Positions 1-10,339 of a DNA stretch of 34,851 nt are shown piece after piece. The stretch covers positions 1 through 34,851 of the forward strand of contig JBBHKE010003549.1 in assembly GCA_037447655.1 (NCBI GenBank). Direction: 5' to 3'. Numbering within the stretch: the stretch's first letter is position 1; every line of letters begins with the position of its first letter. The DNA is from Zygnema cylindricum. Its lineage: Eukaryota; Streptophyta; Zygnematophyceae; Zygnematales; Zygnemataceae. The notes under the pieces were generated by a model. It ran no database searches and was not told where the DNA came from. It saw nothing but the letters and a program-made list of their open reading frames with translations. The position numbers were made by a program, and so were the translations under genes.

Positions 1-70
1 GAATACTCGGAAGTTTTTTGTAAACTTGATCCCATAACATTCCCACCGCATCGTCCCGAAAAGCCGGAAT
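1..70 (-). CDS. GT47 exon 8, cut by window edge
   Basis: Acceptor TTTTTCAG follows a very long pyrimidine tract (minus sense). The 23 visible codons include [17 protein letters not shown], the usual near-terminal motif of the family. The stop lies outside the window. Confidence 0.83.
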   Translation of the reverse strand, partial: MPAFRDDAVGMLWDQVYKKLPSI

Positions 71-3000
71 CTGAAAAAGAAAGAGGGAGAGGGAGAGGGA
101 GAGGGGGAGAGGGAGAGGGAAAGAAAAATCCATGAATTTTCATCATTAACAAATTCGAGTGGAAATTTAATAAACTATTGTATGAGATATTCAAATGTGA
201 TTTGGTTATACTATTAGATAATAAAGTGTTAGATTTTGGAAAAAAACAAAGTCTAAAGCTCATCAGTGTCGAATTCATATATTAATAAACTATTCAAAAA
301 AAGTGAAGGTAAAATATATTAAAATAAATTATAACTGCTATTACTTTCCCGACTCAGGAACAAATTCATATAGGATATTAATGAAATAGAAGAAGACAAA
401 TGGAATAAGAAAAAAATACAATATAAGATAAATCAAGATCACAACCCTGACTCGACCTCAGATCATATGAAATATTAAAATAGAACTCATATGAAATCCC
501 ACTCCCTCTCCCTCTCACTCTCCCTCGCCCTCTCTCTCTCCTCTCCCTCCCCCCCCGCTCCCGATCCCTCTCCCTCTCCCTCGGTGAAAATGAAGTTATT
601 TTTTTATAAGTGGAAAGAAAGTGAAACTGACATGGAATTGGAAGTGATGTTCCACGCTCAAAATTTTTCGCCACATCATCATCCACTTTTCTTTGTCGAT
701 ACTTCGTAAAAGTTCTAACAAATATCCTTCTTTCACCGCATCCTGCAAAATTTTCAATGAATTCAGACAATAAACAACAAAATTATTAATAAAGAAAACA
801 AATTTCAAAACAGAAAATAGCCACAGAATAAATTTCTCTTCCGAATTTCCCATTCCTGTTTCCCATTTACATCCCTACCACATTCCTATCCCCATTTCCA
901 TTCCCATGATGATCTACAAAACACAAAAAAAAGCAAAAGACACATGTAACATGTCTTCTTGGGAATCTGTCACTATCATCATCATCAAAAAAATTGTCAT
1001 CATCATGCAATTTAGAGTTCATAAGGAACGCAAAAAAACCCCAAAACAAACACAAAATTCCCCAAGTTTTTGACTCACGTTCGAACCGACAAAACCTAAA
1101 AAACAAAACTTTCCCAAGTTTCGACTCACCTTCGAACTGACAAAACCCAAAACAAACACAAAAAATTTCCCAAGTTTTTACTCACCTTCGAACTGACAAA
1201 TAAACAAAATTCCTTGTAGTTTAGTACGTCCTCGTATGGGAGGTCGAGAGTGTCGCTGACTATGACTGGAACGCAGTGACTGGCGATGGCATCGAAAAGT
1301 CGACAGGAGGAGGCCGTATCTCCCGCTGGATGGAGGCAAAATTTCGAGGATCTCATACCCATAGAAGCCTAAAAAAAAAGAGGTAACCTCAAGTCAATTC
1401 AAGTCAAAGTTCAGACAAGTGAAGCGAGACGAGTGAAAGTCAATGACGACAGTGTGAAGCACAATGAGCAAGTCAAGTCAACTCAACTCAACTCTAGTCA
1501 ACTCAAGTCAATGAGCAAGTCGAGTCGAGACAAGAAAAGTTAACAAGTCAATAAAGTTGAGTCGAGTGAGCAAGTAGAGTGGTGACAAGTCGAAAAGTCA
1601 AGTCAAGTCAAATGAGCAAGTCGAGTGGAGACAAGACAAATTAACGAGTCAATAAAGTCAAGTGACGTCAAAGTGTGTCAAGCCAAATCAAGTTAGCAAT
1701 TCGAGTCGAGACAAGACAAGTTAACGAGTCAATAAAGTGAAGTTAAGTCGAGGTTACCGTTTGAAGTGTTTCCACAGTCGGCCGAATGTCCTCGAAGAAG
1801 ACACCAGCCTCACCTTTGAACATTTCCTTTAATTTTTTGCGTATCCAACCAGCCTGTCAATGAAAACAAAATAACCAAAATAAGTACAAAAAAATAATAT
1901 ATACATATTTCTATCCATACATATATGCGTACATCGTATATATGTATATATATTTAGAAATACGCATATATACATATATATTATACATATATATACATAT
2001 TTATACATAGTTATGTGTGTGTGTATGTATATACATACATCATCATATATATGTATATATATAGACATACATATATATATACATATATACATATACATAA
2101 GCATATTTATATATATATATATATACATATATATATGATTCCATTTCACAAGCATACAGTAAAAAAAACCTTAAATTGAAGGAACATCAACATCATAACA
2201 AGCTAGCAAAAAAAAAGGGGTGATGTACAACACACTGCAAAAACAAAAACCAAAAATGTCCAAAAACATTTCCCCTGCTTGTCTTTTCTCCTCCTTTTTT
2301 CACGCAATATATTGTTTTGCCAAAAATCAAATCGCAATTCCATCAATATCCATACCATTACTTTCGTACTCTTCAAACATTTTTTTTCTACACCATATGC
2401 TACACATACCGTAATGAATTGTAATGATTTTTTTTTTTGTACCGTAACAAATTTGCAACAAATGTGTAAATTTGTACCTAGATTATTATTTTTGAGATCT
2501 TTGAAAATAGGATTTTGAGCCAATCAAGTGTTCAGTGAAGATCTAGCGAGATATGTTTTCTGTCTGGTAAAGATTTAAGTACAAATTACTGAATGGTTAT
2601 CGTCGATTATCAGCTTTATCTAATCATCGACATTTATCAGGAAAGCCGATAAACATCGAATTTTCACGGTCTCAATATATCTATAAATACCAATATCGCA
2701 GTACATTGACCTTGAATTCGTTCGATATACAAACTACTTTTTTCCATCCATATTATATACATAGGTCCACACAAATTACGGCAACATGTAGAATCTGGGA
2801 AAATAATGAATTACCTGCTTCCGTTTAACGGTCCCTTGAAAAAATAGTAATAAAGTTCGATTATTATACGGGTCCATCCCAAAATTTTCTGTCTCCTCCA
2901 CATAAGTAGGGGCTAAATGCCTATAGGGAGCAATGATATCTTTACTTAAGCGTCCAGCTTCCTTCGATAACCTGCAAAAAATATATTTATTTATAAAATA

Positions 3001-6000
3001 TCAATGTCAATGACGTCTTAAAAAGATAAAATATCAGGGTTGATATAGCATCAAATGTTGATTATGATATCAATGTTGATTATAGCACCAAATATTGATT
3101 ATAATATCAATGTTGATTATATTTCAACTATATTACTGGTCATTATTGAATGAGAATTGCCACAATTTTGATACAAAAAGCACATATAACTTCCAGAAAA
3201 AAGACTTCTTCAAGGATGGAAGAGAAGGTTATCGAACAAATAAGAGTACCAAAAAAAGAACAAAAAAAAAGAGGGCAAAGAGGGATGAAGAAGAGGAAAA
3301 AAAAAAAGATGGACTTTGATAGAAAGCAAAACAAACGCACAAACCAGAGTATGCAATTTTGAATAAATGTTATTTTTCCCTTTCTTTTTTAATGCTAAGT
3401 TTCCATGGGAGGCGACACAAAAGAGAACTTAAAAGAAAATGAGAGAGAAAGAGAAAGACAATGAAAACAAGAAAAAAGATGAGAAGGGAATGAAATAGAT
3501 GTTGGTTTTCTCACCTGTCAAAATCTACCAAAATAAAAGTCGCATTACCGAGTTCCTCTCTCACATGTTTTAGGGCATTTGGGTGAGTGGTACAAATAAT
3601 ATGGTCACGTCCCCCCGATCTTTGCCACCATGTTGAATTATCCAAAAAGGACACAAGTTCAACCTACAATATGATTCACCCATCCAAAATTCACTATACA
3701 AGTTTTAGTTTTGATAATCACAAAATGCAAATTATAGTTTTGATGATCACAATATACAAACAATAGTTTTGATGATCACAAAATACAAATTATAGTTTTG
3801 ACAATCACAAAATACAAATGATACTACCAAATTTTAGTGAGTATCACTACATTGTTTATAAATGTTTCGCCCATCCGTTCACGCGACAAATTACAGTTTT
3901 GATAACCAGAAAAGTATAGCGATTATCACTCAATTGCTTATGGCTGTTCAGAATTAATAACACAGATACAATAGTGGATTGAATGACCTGAAAACATAAA
4001 ATAATGTTGATAACATTACATAAAGGAGAGGACAACATGCTAATTTATAGCTAATGATTCTACAACCATATCGATAACTTTTTTTTTTACTTCCACATGG
4101 ATTGAAAAGTTTAATATTTTAACAAATTCATAATTGTTCCAATGAATTAAAAAGTATACCGACAAGAATAAAAGCACAATAACGAGTTAAAGCCTCCTAA
4201 GAAAGTTTGCGAACATGTTAACAAGTTGAATTTGAAGTTGAGAAGGTTGTATACATCAAGAATGTTATTTCTACAGAGAGAAAAGTACAAAGAAAGGTGT
4301 TCCACGCTAATGGATATTTTCAATGAAGAATTTTTTGAACAGTTTTTATCCGATTCACCTTACAACAATAAAGAATGGATATAGGTCATAAATTTTATAG
4401 ATCATAATATTAGTGGAAGAAAAGAAAAAAGATTGTTGGAATGCAGTTCGTCTTTCTACTCTCTCAGATTTAAAACAAAAAAAAATCACCTTATTTCTCA
4501 ACTTGAGAAAAGTTTAATAAATTGGGAATTAAGAAGTGCAACATGATAATGCAAAAAACCCTTTTATGGGAGTCTTGCAAAATTGACACGGACTTTCTTC
4601 TTCTTTAACCATACATAAACGTTCATGTAGATAGAGACATATGAATGTTAATTACATACATATGGTATTTTTACTTCTGGTCTATGTGAATAAGTGAATA
4701 ATAGGATAAAGGTGAACCTGTGACTAGGATTTATATGTGCATATGTACATATATACATATACATGCATATACAAAAACTCATATGCATGCATACATAAAA
4801 ACACACGTGCATGCATATTTACATAAATGGATACATGTACATACATATATATATATACATACAAATATGTTACGCATATATTTACACTTATGGATTACAA
4901 AAAAAAAAAATAGAGAAAGGGCATGTGAATGGATGGATCACCTTACCTGAAGATCTTTGTCATAATCTTTATCTGCTTCAGCATATTTCCCAAACTTGTT
5001 GTAAGAAATGGAAGAGAAGAAAGGGACAAAGAAAACATTGGCTTGAAAAGGATCCATAACTCTTCTTGCAATCGTACGTTTTGCCTCATCCTGATTTCAA
5101 ATAGAGAGGTACAAAAAGGGAAAAGGGAAGAAATGGGGGTTAGTATAATGAGGAAAAGGGGAAAATATTGGGGTTAGCATAAAGAAGAGAAAGGGAAATG
5201 GAAAAAAGGGAAGAAATTGGGGGTTGGTAACGGGGGAGATACTAGTGGTTGGGACAAAAAAAAAAGGGAAAATCTAAAATAGCGAGGTACAAAAAGGAAG
5301 AAGGGAAGAGATTGGAGATTATTACAAAATGGAAAAGGGGATTATATTGGAGGTTGGTACAAAGAGGAAAAGGGGAAGAAATTGGGAGTTGTCTTGCATA
5401 AACTTCAATTATTCTTTAAAAATTTCCCTTTCATAGAATAAGTAAAATAGTCTATTCTTTGAGGGTTTTGTGATGAGATACTAATAATTTTTAAATTCAC
5501 TAAAAAATGGAATTTACTATAAGGAAAAAGAACCATTATTTGCTGTCTGATGCTTATACCTTAGCCACTTCCACATGTTGACTCTAGGAAAAAAAAAAAA
5601 ACTGAGAGTGATTCATCTTGCTTCACTCAGGGTTGAATCTACTCGCAAATAGTTTAAACTTTTATTTTTATTTTTTAAAATATATAGATACATATATAAT
5701 GCATACATAGATACATTAAAAATACATATATATATACAAATATGTATACATACACATATATACATTAAAATAACGCAAATAGCGCATGTAGGATGTTGAT
5801 GTTAGCCTATGTTTAGAGTTCTCTTTCAGCTCTTATTGCAACGCATAAATATGTACATAAATATACATATATATATACAAATATATCTGTAAACTACATT
5901 ATATAGGTACATATGCATATAAATATATATATTTAAATATATATATATATATAATATGTATTATATGTATTATATGTATTATATGTATTATATGTATTAT

Positions 6001-7606
6001 ACGTATTATATTTATTATATATTAGCGTTGCTTTTGGTAAATTGAAGTAAAAAAGGAGCTCCAAGAGAAAGTTTAAACCTCGACTAATACGAACATCCTG
6101 CATTTGCTATTTATATTTTGATTTTTCAATATCAACTAAAATGAGACTTAAAGCAACATGAAACTTCATCTTGACATTTAGCAGAATTAAGAAATGAACC
6201 ACATGTCAAATTTGACCAGACACTACCCCGCCTAACTCACTCCCCTTATCCCTCCCCTGTCTCCATTCTCTCCTCTCCCCTTTCCTTTCCATTCTCCTCT
6301 CCCTCCCTTGTCTCTCACTACTCTTCAAGACTCTTCCCTTTTAAGCTTTTCCTTCTCTCCTCTACCTCTCTCCGCTACCTCTCACAACTCTCCTAAACTC
6401 TCCCTTCTAAATTTTTTCCCTCTCCCTTCTATCTCCCCTCATCTTTTGTCTCCATTTTTTTTCGTCTCCCAACTGAAATTAAATTTTAATCGCTAGAATG
6501 ATGCGACAATACCATCATAACCAAACTGACAAAAAATATGTTTAAAAAACCTAAAACCTTAGTAAACCATGATTAACCCTGAAAAGCCTTAATAAACCGA
6601 GAAAAAACCCTAAGAAACCCTAAAAAACCGCTAAAAAACCTTTGAAACCATGAAGAAACCTTAAAAAAACCCAGAAACACACCTCATGTTTCAGAAGTAA
6701 ATCAGCCATCAAATAGTATGTCATACTATGTTGATGTTTCACATTCCCTTTTTGAAATGGCAAATCTGGAAACTCGTTCAAATCCCACGGTTCCGAGGCC
6801 TTTGGATCAGCCGAAGGTTCAGATCGAAACATTCCAAAGTTGAATTTTCGTGGTAAATCGACAACATAAACCTTTAAAATAGGTTTACATTGTTCATTGG
6901 TAAAAAGAGAGGAATAGTTTTTCGAAAAAGACGTCGACAAAGGATCGGTGTCTCCGGTCATTTTCGTCTCTCTCACCGTATCCGATAAATAATTTGGTTC
7001 GTTAATTTTATGGTCTGGTTTGTTTGACTCCGTGACGTTCTTTTTCTCACTTGAATCGCCTTGTAGAGATGGATTTTGTGAAAATTCCGTACCATTTCCA
7101 ATCTCTAAAGGTGATTCTTGCTCTAAAAAGTCGTCTAAGTAATTTGGCTTTTCACTAACTTTTAAACCTAAAACGGAAGACGAAAAGAGTGAACCTTCGG
7201 CCAAAGGTGTAGGTTGTAGAATAATTAACAAGGAGATTATTGACACAATTATGACAAATAAAAAAATAAAAGCAAATTTGTTTGACCAAATCGACGCTGA
7301 CGGTATTGTTAACCGAAGGCCAAAAATTTCTGCTAGAGAAAAGTTTTTTACATTTTCTGGTAGAGAAAAGTTATTCAGTGATTCTGGCAAAGAAAAGTTT
7401 TTCAAGGTTTCTGGCAAAGCAAAGTTTTTCAAAATCTCTGGAAAAGAAAGGTTTTTCAAAGTTTCTGGAAAAGATAACTTTTTAAAATTTTCTGGTAGAG
7501 AAAAGTAATTTAAGTAACCTTGCTTTTCTACAGATGTTTGCGGAGGCTCTTGTAAAAGATGAACCTCATTTTCTGTTTTATCTTCTTCAGAAGAGATTTC
7601 AGCCAT
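1..7606 (-). CDS. GT47 exostosin-family glycosyltransferase, 8 exons seen, 3' end off the window
   Basis: Gene read from eight exons: 6683-7606, 4947-5090, 3515-3663, 2815-2971, 1758-1853, 1186-1368, 632-742 and <1-70. All junctions are GT-AG and phases match (0,0,2,0,0,0,0), giving about 611 codons before the edge. The product is a type II membrane protein: cytosolic tail 1-110 with a nonapeptide repeat at 33-95, one transmembrane segment about 111-130, a lumenal stem about 131-239 with N-glycosylation sequons, then an exostosin domain from about 240. Conserved family motifs seen: [47 protein letters not shown], and DAV near the end. GT47 enzymes transfer sugars to cell-wall or glycoprotein glycans in the Golgi; the substrate cannot be read from the sequence. 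ATG 7606 (or the adjacent 7609) is preferred over an in-frame ATG at 7660, because the sequence above it belongs to a promoter-side repeat array. Confident in family, not in substrate. Confidence 0.9.
632..742 (-). CDS. GT47 exon 7
   Basis: 37 codons in phase 0, acceptor GCAG, donor GTCAGT (weaker than the others). Encodes [20 protein letters not shown] and a His-His-Phe motif typical of the C-terminal helix region. Confidence 0.85.
1060..1201. repeat. 56-bp tandem repeat, three copies, spanning the exon 6 splice donor
   Basis: The block TTCCCAAGTTT..ACTCACCTTCGAACTGACAAA occurs three times. The rightmost copy contains the real donor (boundary 1186), the middle one an equal donor (boundary 1130), the left one a mutated donor. 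Between copies are CAAAACAAACACAAAA spacers. Confidence 0.8.
1186..1368 (-). CDS. GT47 exon 6, sugar-nucleotide-binding lobe
   Basis: 61 codons in phase 0, acceptor TTAG, donor AAG|GTGAGT. Encodes [15 protein letters not shown] followed by [20 protein letters not shown], the most diagnostic GT47 stretch. The donor region is present in three tandem copies (see findings). Confidence 0.93.
1380..1756. repeat. AGTCA-rich minisatellite filling GT47 intron 5
   Basis: Nearly the whole intron is built from AAGTC/GAGTC/AGTCA pentamers. A longer unit of about 55 bp (GAGCAAGTCGAGT, GAGACAAGA, AACGAGTCAATAAAGT) appears at about 1513, 1614 and 1695. Confidence 0.75.
1758..1853 (-). CDS. GT47 exon 5
   Basis: 32 codons in phase 0, acceptor ACAG, donor GTAACC. 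Encodes the less conserved linker [11 protein letters not shown] through ETLQT, which joins smoothly to exon 6. Confidence 0.85.
1876..2140. repeat. Imperfect ATATAC microsatellite in GT47 intron 4
   Basis: Runs of (TA)n and TATATACATA over about 260 bp. Open frames here are tyrosine/isoleucine low complexity and not genes. Confidence 0.8.
2815..2971 (-). CDS. GT47 exon 4
   Basis: 157 nt, begins with the third base of a codon split with exon 3; acceptor GCAG, donor GTAATT. Encodes KDIIAPYRH and LLLFFQG, matching the family segment before the C-terminal lobe. Confidence 0.9.
3025..3125. repeat. Tandem repeat of a TGTTGATTATA unit in GT47 intron 3
   Basis: ATATCAATGTTGATTATA and AGCACCAAATRTTGATTAT alternate about 2.5 times with a period near 36 bp. 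Confidence 0.65.
3515..3663 (-). CDS. GT47 exon 3
   Basis: 149 nt (49 codons plus 2 nt), acceptor GTAG, donor GTGAGA. Encodes [12 protein letters not shown] and THPNAL, a core exostosin signature. Confidence 0.9.
3700..3825. repeat. 29-bp tandem repeat, four copies, in GT47 intron 2
   Basis: TAGTTTTGATRATCACAA begins at about 3706, 3735, 3764 and 3793. A diverged fifth copy may lie near 3893. The array starts about 40 bp from the exon 3 acceptor. Confidence 0.8.
4735..4870. repeat. TACATA-type microsatellite in GT47 intron 2
   Basis: Repeated ATGCATATAC, CATACATA and TATATATATACATACA close to the exon 2 donor. No coding character. Confidence 0.7.
4947..5090 (-). CDS. GT47 exon 2
   Basis: 48 codons in phase 0, acceptor TCAG, donor GTAAGG. 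Encodes the conserved family segment containing [14 protein letters not shown]. Confidence 0.88.
5101..5395. repeat. Purine-rich minisatellite in GT47 intron 1
   Basis: About five irregular copies of a 35-60 bp unit containing GAAATTGGGGGTTGGTACAA and AGGAAAAGGGG. It lies immediately upstream (minus sense) of the exon 2 acceptor. Confidence 0.7.
5690..6020. repeat. AT-rich microsatellites including a 9-bp TATTATATG array in GT47 intron 1
   Basis: TACATATATA runs from 5690 to about 5955, then about seven copies of TATTATATG at 5958-6020. Confidence 0.8.
6215..6475. repeat. Pyrimidine tract (CCTCTC-type) in GT47 intron 1
   Basis: About 260 bp almost entirely C/T on the plus strand. It is roughly complementary in character to the purine tract at 5101-5395 of the same intron. 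Confidence 0.7.
6540..6680. repeat. Degenerate AAACCCTAA-like repeats at the start of GT47 intron 1
   Basis: AAACCNTAA, AAAAACCCTAAG and AAACCATGA units repeat at 12-15 bp spacing up to the exon 1 donor. They resemble plant telomeric CCCTAAA units but are irregular. Confidence 0.5.
6683..7606 (-). CDS. GT47 exon 1: tail, membrane anchor, stem, start of exostosin domain
   Basis: 924 nt, 308 codons, ending in a complete GAG codon before donor GTGTGT. It carries seven 9-residue repeats (residues 33-95), the hydrophobic anchor [20 protein letters not shown], three stem sequons (NGT, NVT, NYS) and the first exostosin motif around DLPRKF and QHSMTYYLM. Confidence 0.9.
7322..7510 (-). repeat. Seven in-frame 27-bp coding repeats (nonapeptide repeat) in GT47 exon 1
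   Basis: 189 bp = 7 x 27 bp, residues 33-95. Approximate protein consensus K-N-F-S-L-P-E-T-L. The units lie directly before the membrane anchor and so on the cytosolic side. The repeats are diverged at DNA level but strictly keep the 9-residue period. Confidence 0.9.
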
Positions 7607-7627
7607 CATATAAACAGCACAACAAAC

Positions 7628-7780
7628 AATGCTGACGTCATATAAGCAAGATTTGTTCAAGTCTATAATATAATGATGACATCATATAAACAACACTAAT
7701 TTAGGTTTTCATATAATGCTGGCTTCATGCAATCAGCGCTTGTTAAGGTCTTTGATATAATGCTGACGTCAAATAGGTAA
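7628..7780. promoter_or_regulatory. Four 44-bp tandem repeats with TGACGTCA-like bZIP sites upstream of GT47
   Basis: TGACGTCA at 7633-7640, TGACATCA at 7677-7684, TGGCTTCA at 7720-7727, TGACGTCA at 7764-7771; spacing 44, 43, 44. Each sits in a repeat with ATAATG before it and a TTGTT/CACT stretch after it. The palindrome is the classic ACGT-core site of plant bZIP factors (TGA/CRE type). Placement just above the GT47 start suggests promoter or 5' UTR. Regulatory function is inferred. Confidence 0.5.
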
Positions 7781-8255
7781 ATACTTGTTAAAAACTTGGT
7801 TTTTCAAACAATGCACGAAGGTTTTCAGGAAACTACACCTGTCACAATAACCTTTACGTATTTGAAACTACATTGGTTTCTGTTACTTTTGTCACATTCG
7901 CCTTACCGAATAATGGCTGTAAAAAACAGAAAGGAAATTCCTGATATGGTTGTAAATTGGAAAATGCCAAATGTAAGCTACCTCTTTCCCTCTCTTTCTT
8001 TCTACCCCTTCCTCCCCTTACCCCTCCGCCTTTCTGTTTCTTTCTTCTCCTTCCAGATACCGCCTTCCTTTCTACACCTTTTTTTTTATATCAAGTATTA
8101 TCGAGTATTATTCATTCATTCAAATTGTAGTAATATTCATATAAAAAATAAAAAAACTGAAGTATCAATTGCCGCTGTAGCATCAGAACTTCGATGAGGA
8201 GGACGAAATAAAAAATAGACAAGAAAGTTAGGATTTTTGAAGAAATTAGAGTTTT

Positions 8256-8330
8256 GTATTAGGGTTAGGTATCCGTATTAGGGTTAGGGTTTGTATTAGG
8301 GTTAGGATTCGTATTAGAGCAAGGCTCGCC
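8256..8330. repeat. Telomere-like tandem repeat, 18-19 bp unit, four copies
   Basis: GTATTAGGGTTAGG starts at 8256, 8275 and 8293, with a diverged GTATTAGAG at 8311. Each unit contains TTAGGG; a separate CTTAGGGTTT lies just after. Confidence 0.7.
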
Positions 8331-9346
8331 CACTTAGGGTTTCATTTAAGGGTTTAAACGAACTTTATTTCTGTATGCCACACAAACAAGAAAAGGATAA
8401 AATTTTGTACTAGAACTACAGCCGACACGGTCACTACACGCAGAGAGCTCACATGAGACAAAAATTTCGTACATGCACGCAATTGGCTGCCTGTACGACT
8501 GGGAATCAGTTTTTGGCCGATATTCGCTTTTCATTGGTCAAAAACTTGCACGATACAGATTCAGGTAAGTACTGTAGTTCATTTATTTGTAAAAAAGTTC
8601 CACTTTCCGCCCTAGTTATTTTTTCCTCTTTAACTTCCCACCTTAACGGCTATAATGCTTCGAATTATCAACCCGATTAAAACAAGCATGCACTGTTTTG
8701 GACTCCTACCGTGGCAAACGTCAGCAAGTACAAAAATGTACATTTTCGTACGGTGTTAAATAGCATTCGTGCATCTATCGAATCAAAACTTTCACGGCTA
8801 ATGCCTAATGGTAAGCGTCCATAAGGAAAACAGTTTCACGAAACTGATCCGTGTGCTTCCGTACGAGGGAACACGATAAATCTCAAATACGTAAAAAAAA
8901 AAAAAAAACTCATCTCTTTTGAGAGGTTTCATTTTAGGCGTTTCATTTGACTCTTCCGTACATGCCTGACGTACTATGTCCTAAATCCGACATGGGGACC
9001 CGTTCACATTCAGAAAAAAAAGATCCGCCGTACAATTGAGCACCGGAGCCACAAACGCTGTCAAATTAGTCCTGGATGACGTCACAACTCATTTAGTTTT
9101 TGCCTTTTTTGGCCTTTTGCCCTCGGCGCGACTCCTTTTTTAAGGATGCACAAAAATCACCTAAAATCCGCGAAAACATCCTTTTATCGTGCGAATGCTA
9201 TACAAATAATAATCGCGGGCGACCCGATGCTTTGCCCTTTGGTTGCCAAGGGCCTGTCGTTTTCGTACACGCGGACCAATAGGAGCGTCACAATTTGTCG
9301 TAGGGGTTACATGTACTCCACGTATTAATCCGTTTTTGGTAGTGTA

Positions 9347-9585
9347 CGGATATTGATAACACGACAGCGTGGCTTGATGTGACGGATCGCACGCGCAAAA
9401 AATTAAAGTACGATACTGTACGTTACTGTACTGTACTCTACGGATTGATAACACGACATTTTGGCGTGTACGGATATTTACAAAACGACAAATCAGCGTG
9501 ATGTACGTAATCTCACGCGAAAAAATTTAACGTACGATAGTGTACGTTACTCAACCGGTATTGATAACACGACATTTTGGCAACC
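9347..9585. repeat. Diverged tandem repeat built on TTGATAACACGACA
   Basis: TTGATAACACGACA occurs at 9353, 9445 and 9561 (spacing 92 and 116). The last two copies continue into TTTTGGC and are preceded by CACGCG-AAAAAATT-AA-GTACGATA-TGTACGTTACT. Confidence 0.75.
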
Positions 9586-10116
9586 ACGTGAAATACAACA
9601 AATAGGATTGTACCACGTGTCTCTTTCTTTTGTCACCAAAGACGCCAATCCTAACTCAAAACCCTCAACGGCTCAAGATCTTACACAAAAAACATCGACG
9701 GTCAATTCTCGTTGTCACCAGAGACGAAGGCGACAACAATGCTTTTCCCTTTTAGAAAAAGGGCAAAGCAAAAAAATGGTACGAGAAATAAGATATTCAC
9801 TGTAAAAGCCTAAAAGGTGATGCATGCTTTCGTCAAAGAATACTTTTTGAAGCTTAATTTTTTAGGTGAATACGAACGAGTAAATGTACTTTTTGACAGG
9901 TACAAACGTCTACAGTAGTACGGCTGGATCCATTGCATCGATATATTTTTTTTGTTCGTAATCATAATTAAATACGCCCTTGTACTTTTATTCGGCAGTG
10001 AATATGTGCACTCATAAGCAATCTCAAGCCCCCCAATAACGTCGGTTGATCCCGTGACAATTGTAACTCTACCTCCTAATGACATTTTTGAATTTTGCCT
10101 CATGGGAATTCTGATG

Positions 10117-10336
10117 TACACCGTGAATCGCTATTAGTGTTGATGTTTTTTTAGTCTCTTAAAACATCTTTTCCCGGTACACACATGTTGGATTGTGGAT
10201 CTGACGGTTGCGATTGAAAGGTAAGATTCTCAACTTATGATTGTCGGTCTTAAATTGAAAATTGGAAAAATGTGTACGAGAAAAGATGTTTTCAGGGGCG
10301 AACATTTTATTAACCCTAATAGCGATGCACGGTGTA
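10117..10336. mobile_element. MITE copy 1, foldback element flanked by TA
   Basis: 220 bp bounded by TA on both sides. Termini CACCGTGAATCGCTATTAG (left) and the complement of CACCGTGCATCGCTATTAG (right). Inverted arms extend to about 70 bp each through AAAACATCTTTTC and ACAC. No coding capacity. TA at both ends suggests Tc1/mariner-type (Stowaway-like) mobility; the superfamily is inferred. Confidence 0.75.
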
Positions 10337-10339
10337 GTG

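Larger units (their letters stand above)
7980..10110. other. Intergenic stretch without a recognisable gene
   Basis: Contains a pyrimidine tract (7980-8080), the telomere-like repeats, and from about 8400 a change to GTACG/CGTAC-rich, less AT-biased sequence. Open frames are short and match no family I know. Confidence 0.5.

Noticed and set aside
1829-2155. Tyr/Ile-rich frame of 108 codons
   Set aside because: Microsatellite translation within an intron.
3680-3830. CRISPR-like regular repeats
   Set aside because: The 29-bp units are directly contiguous tandem repeats in an intron, without spacers, in a eukaryotic genome.
7607-7660. GT47 start at the in-frame ATG 7660
   Set aside because: The extra codons fall in the first TGACGTCA repeat unit and add no recognisable sequence; ATG 7606/7609 with MAEISSEED is the more natural start.
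9461-9805. Plus-strand frame of 114 codons
   Set aside because: Overlaps the TTGATAACACGACA tandem repeat and shows no domain.
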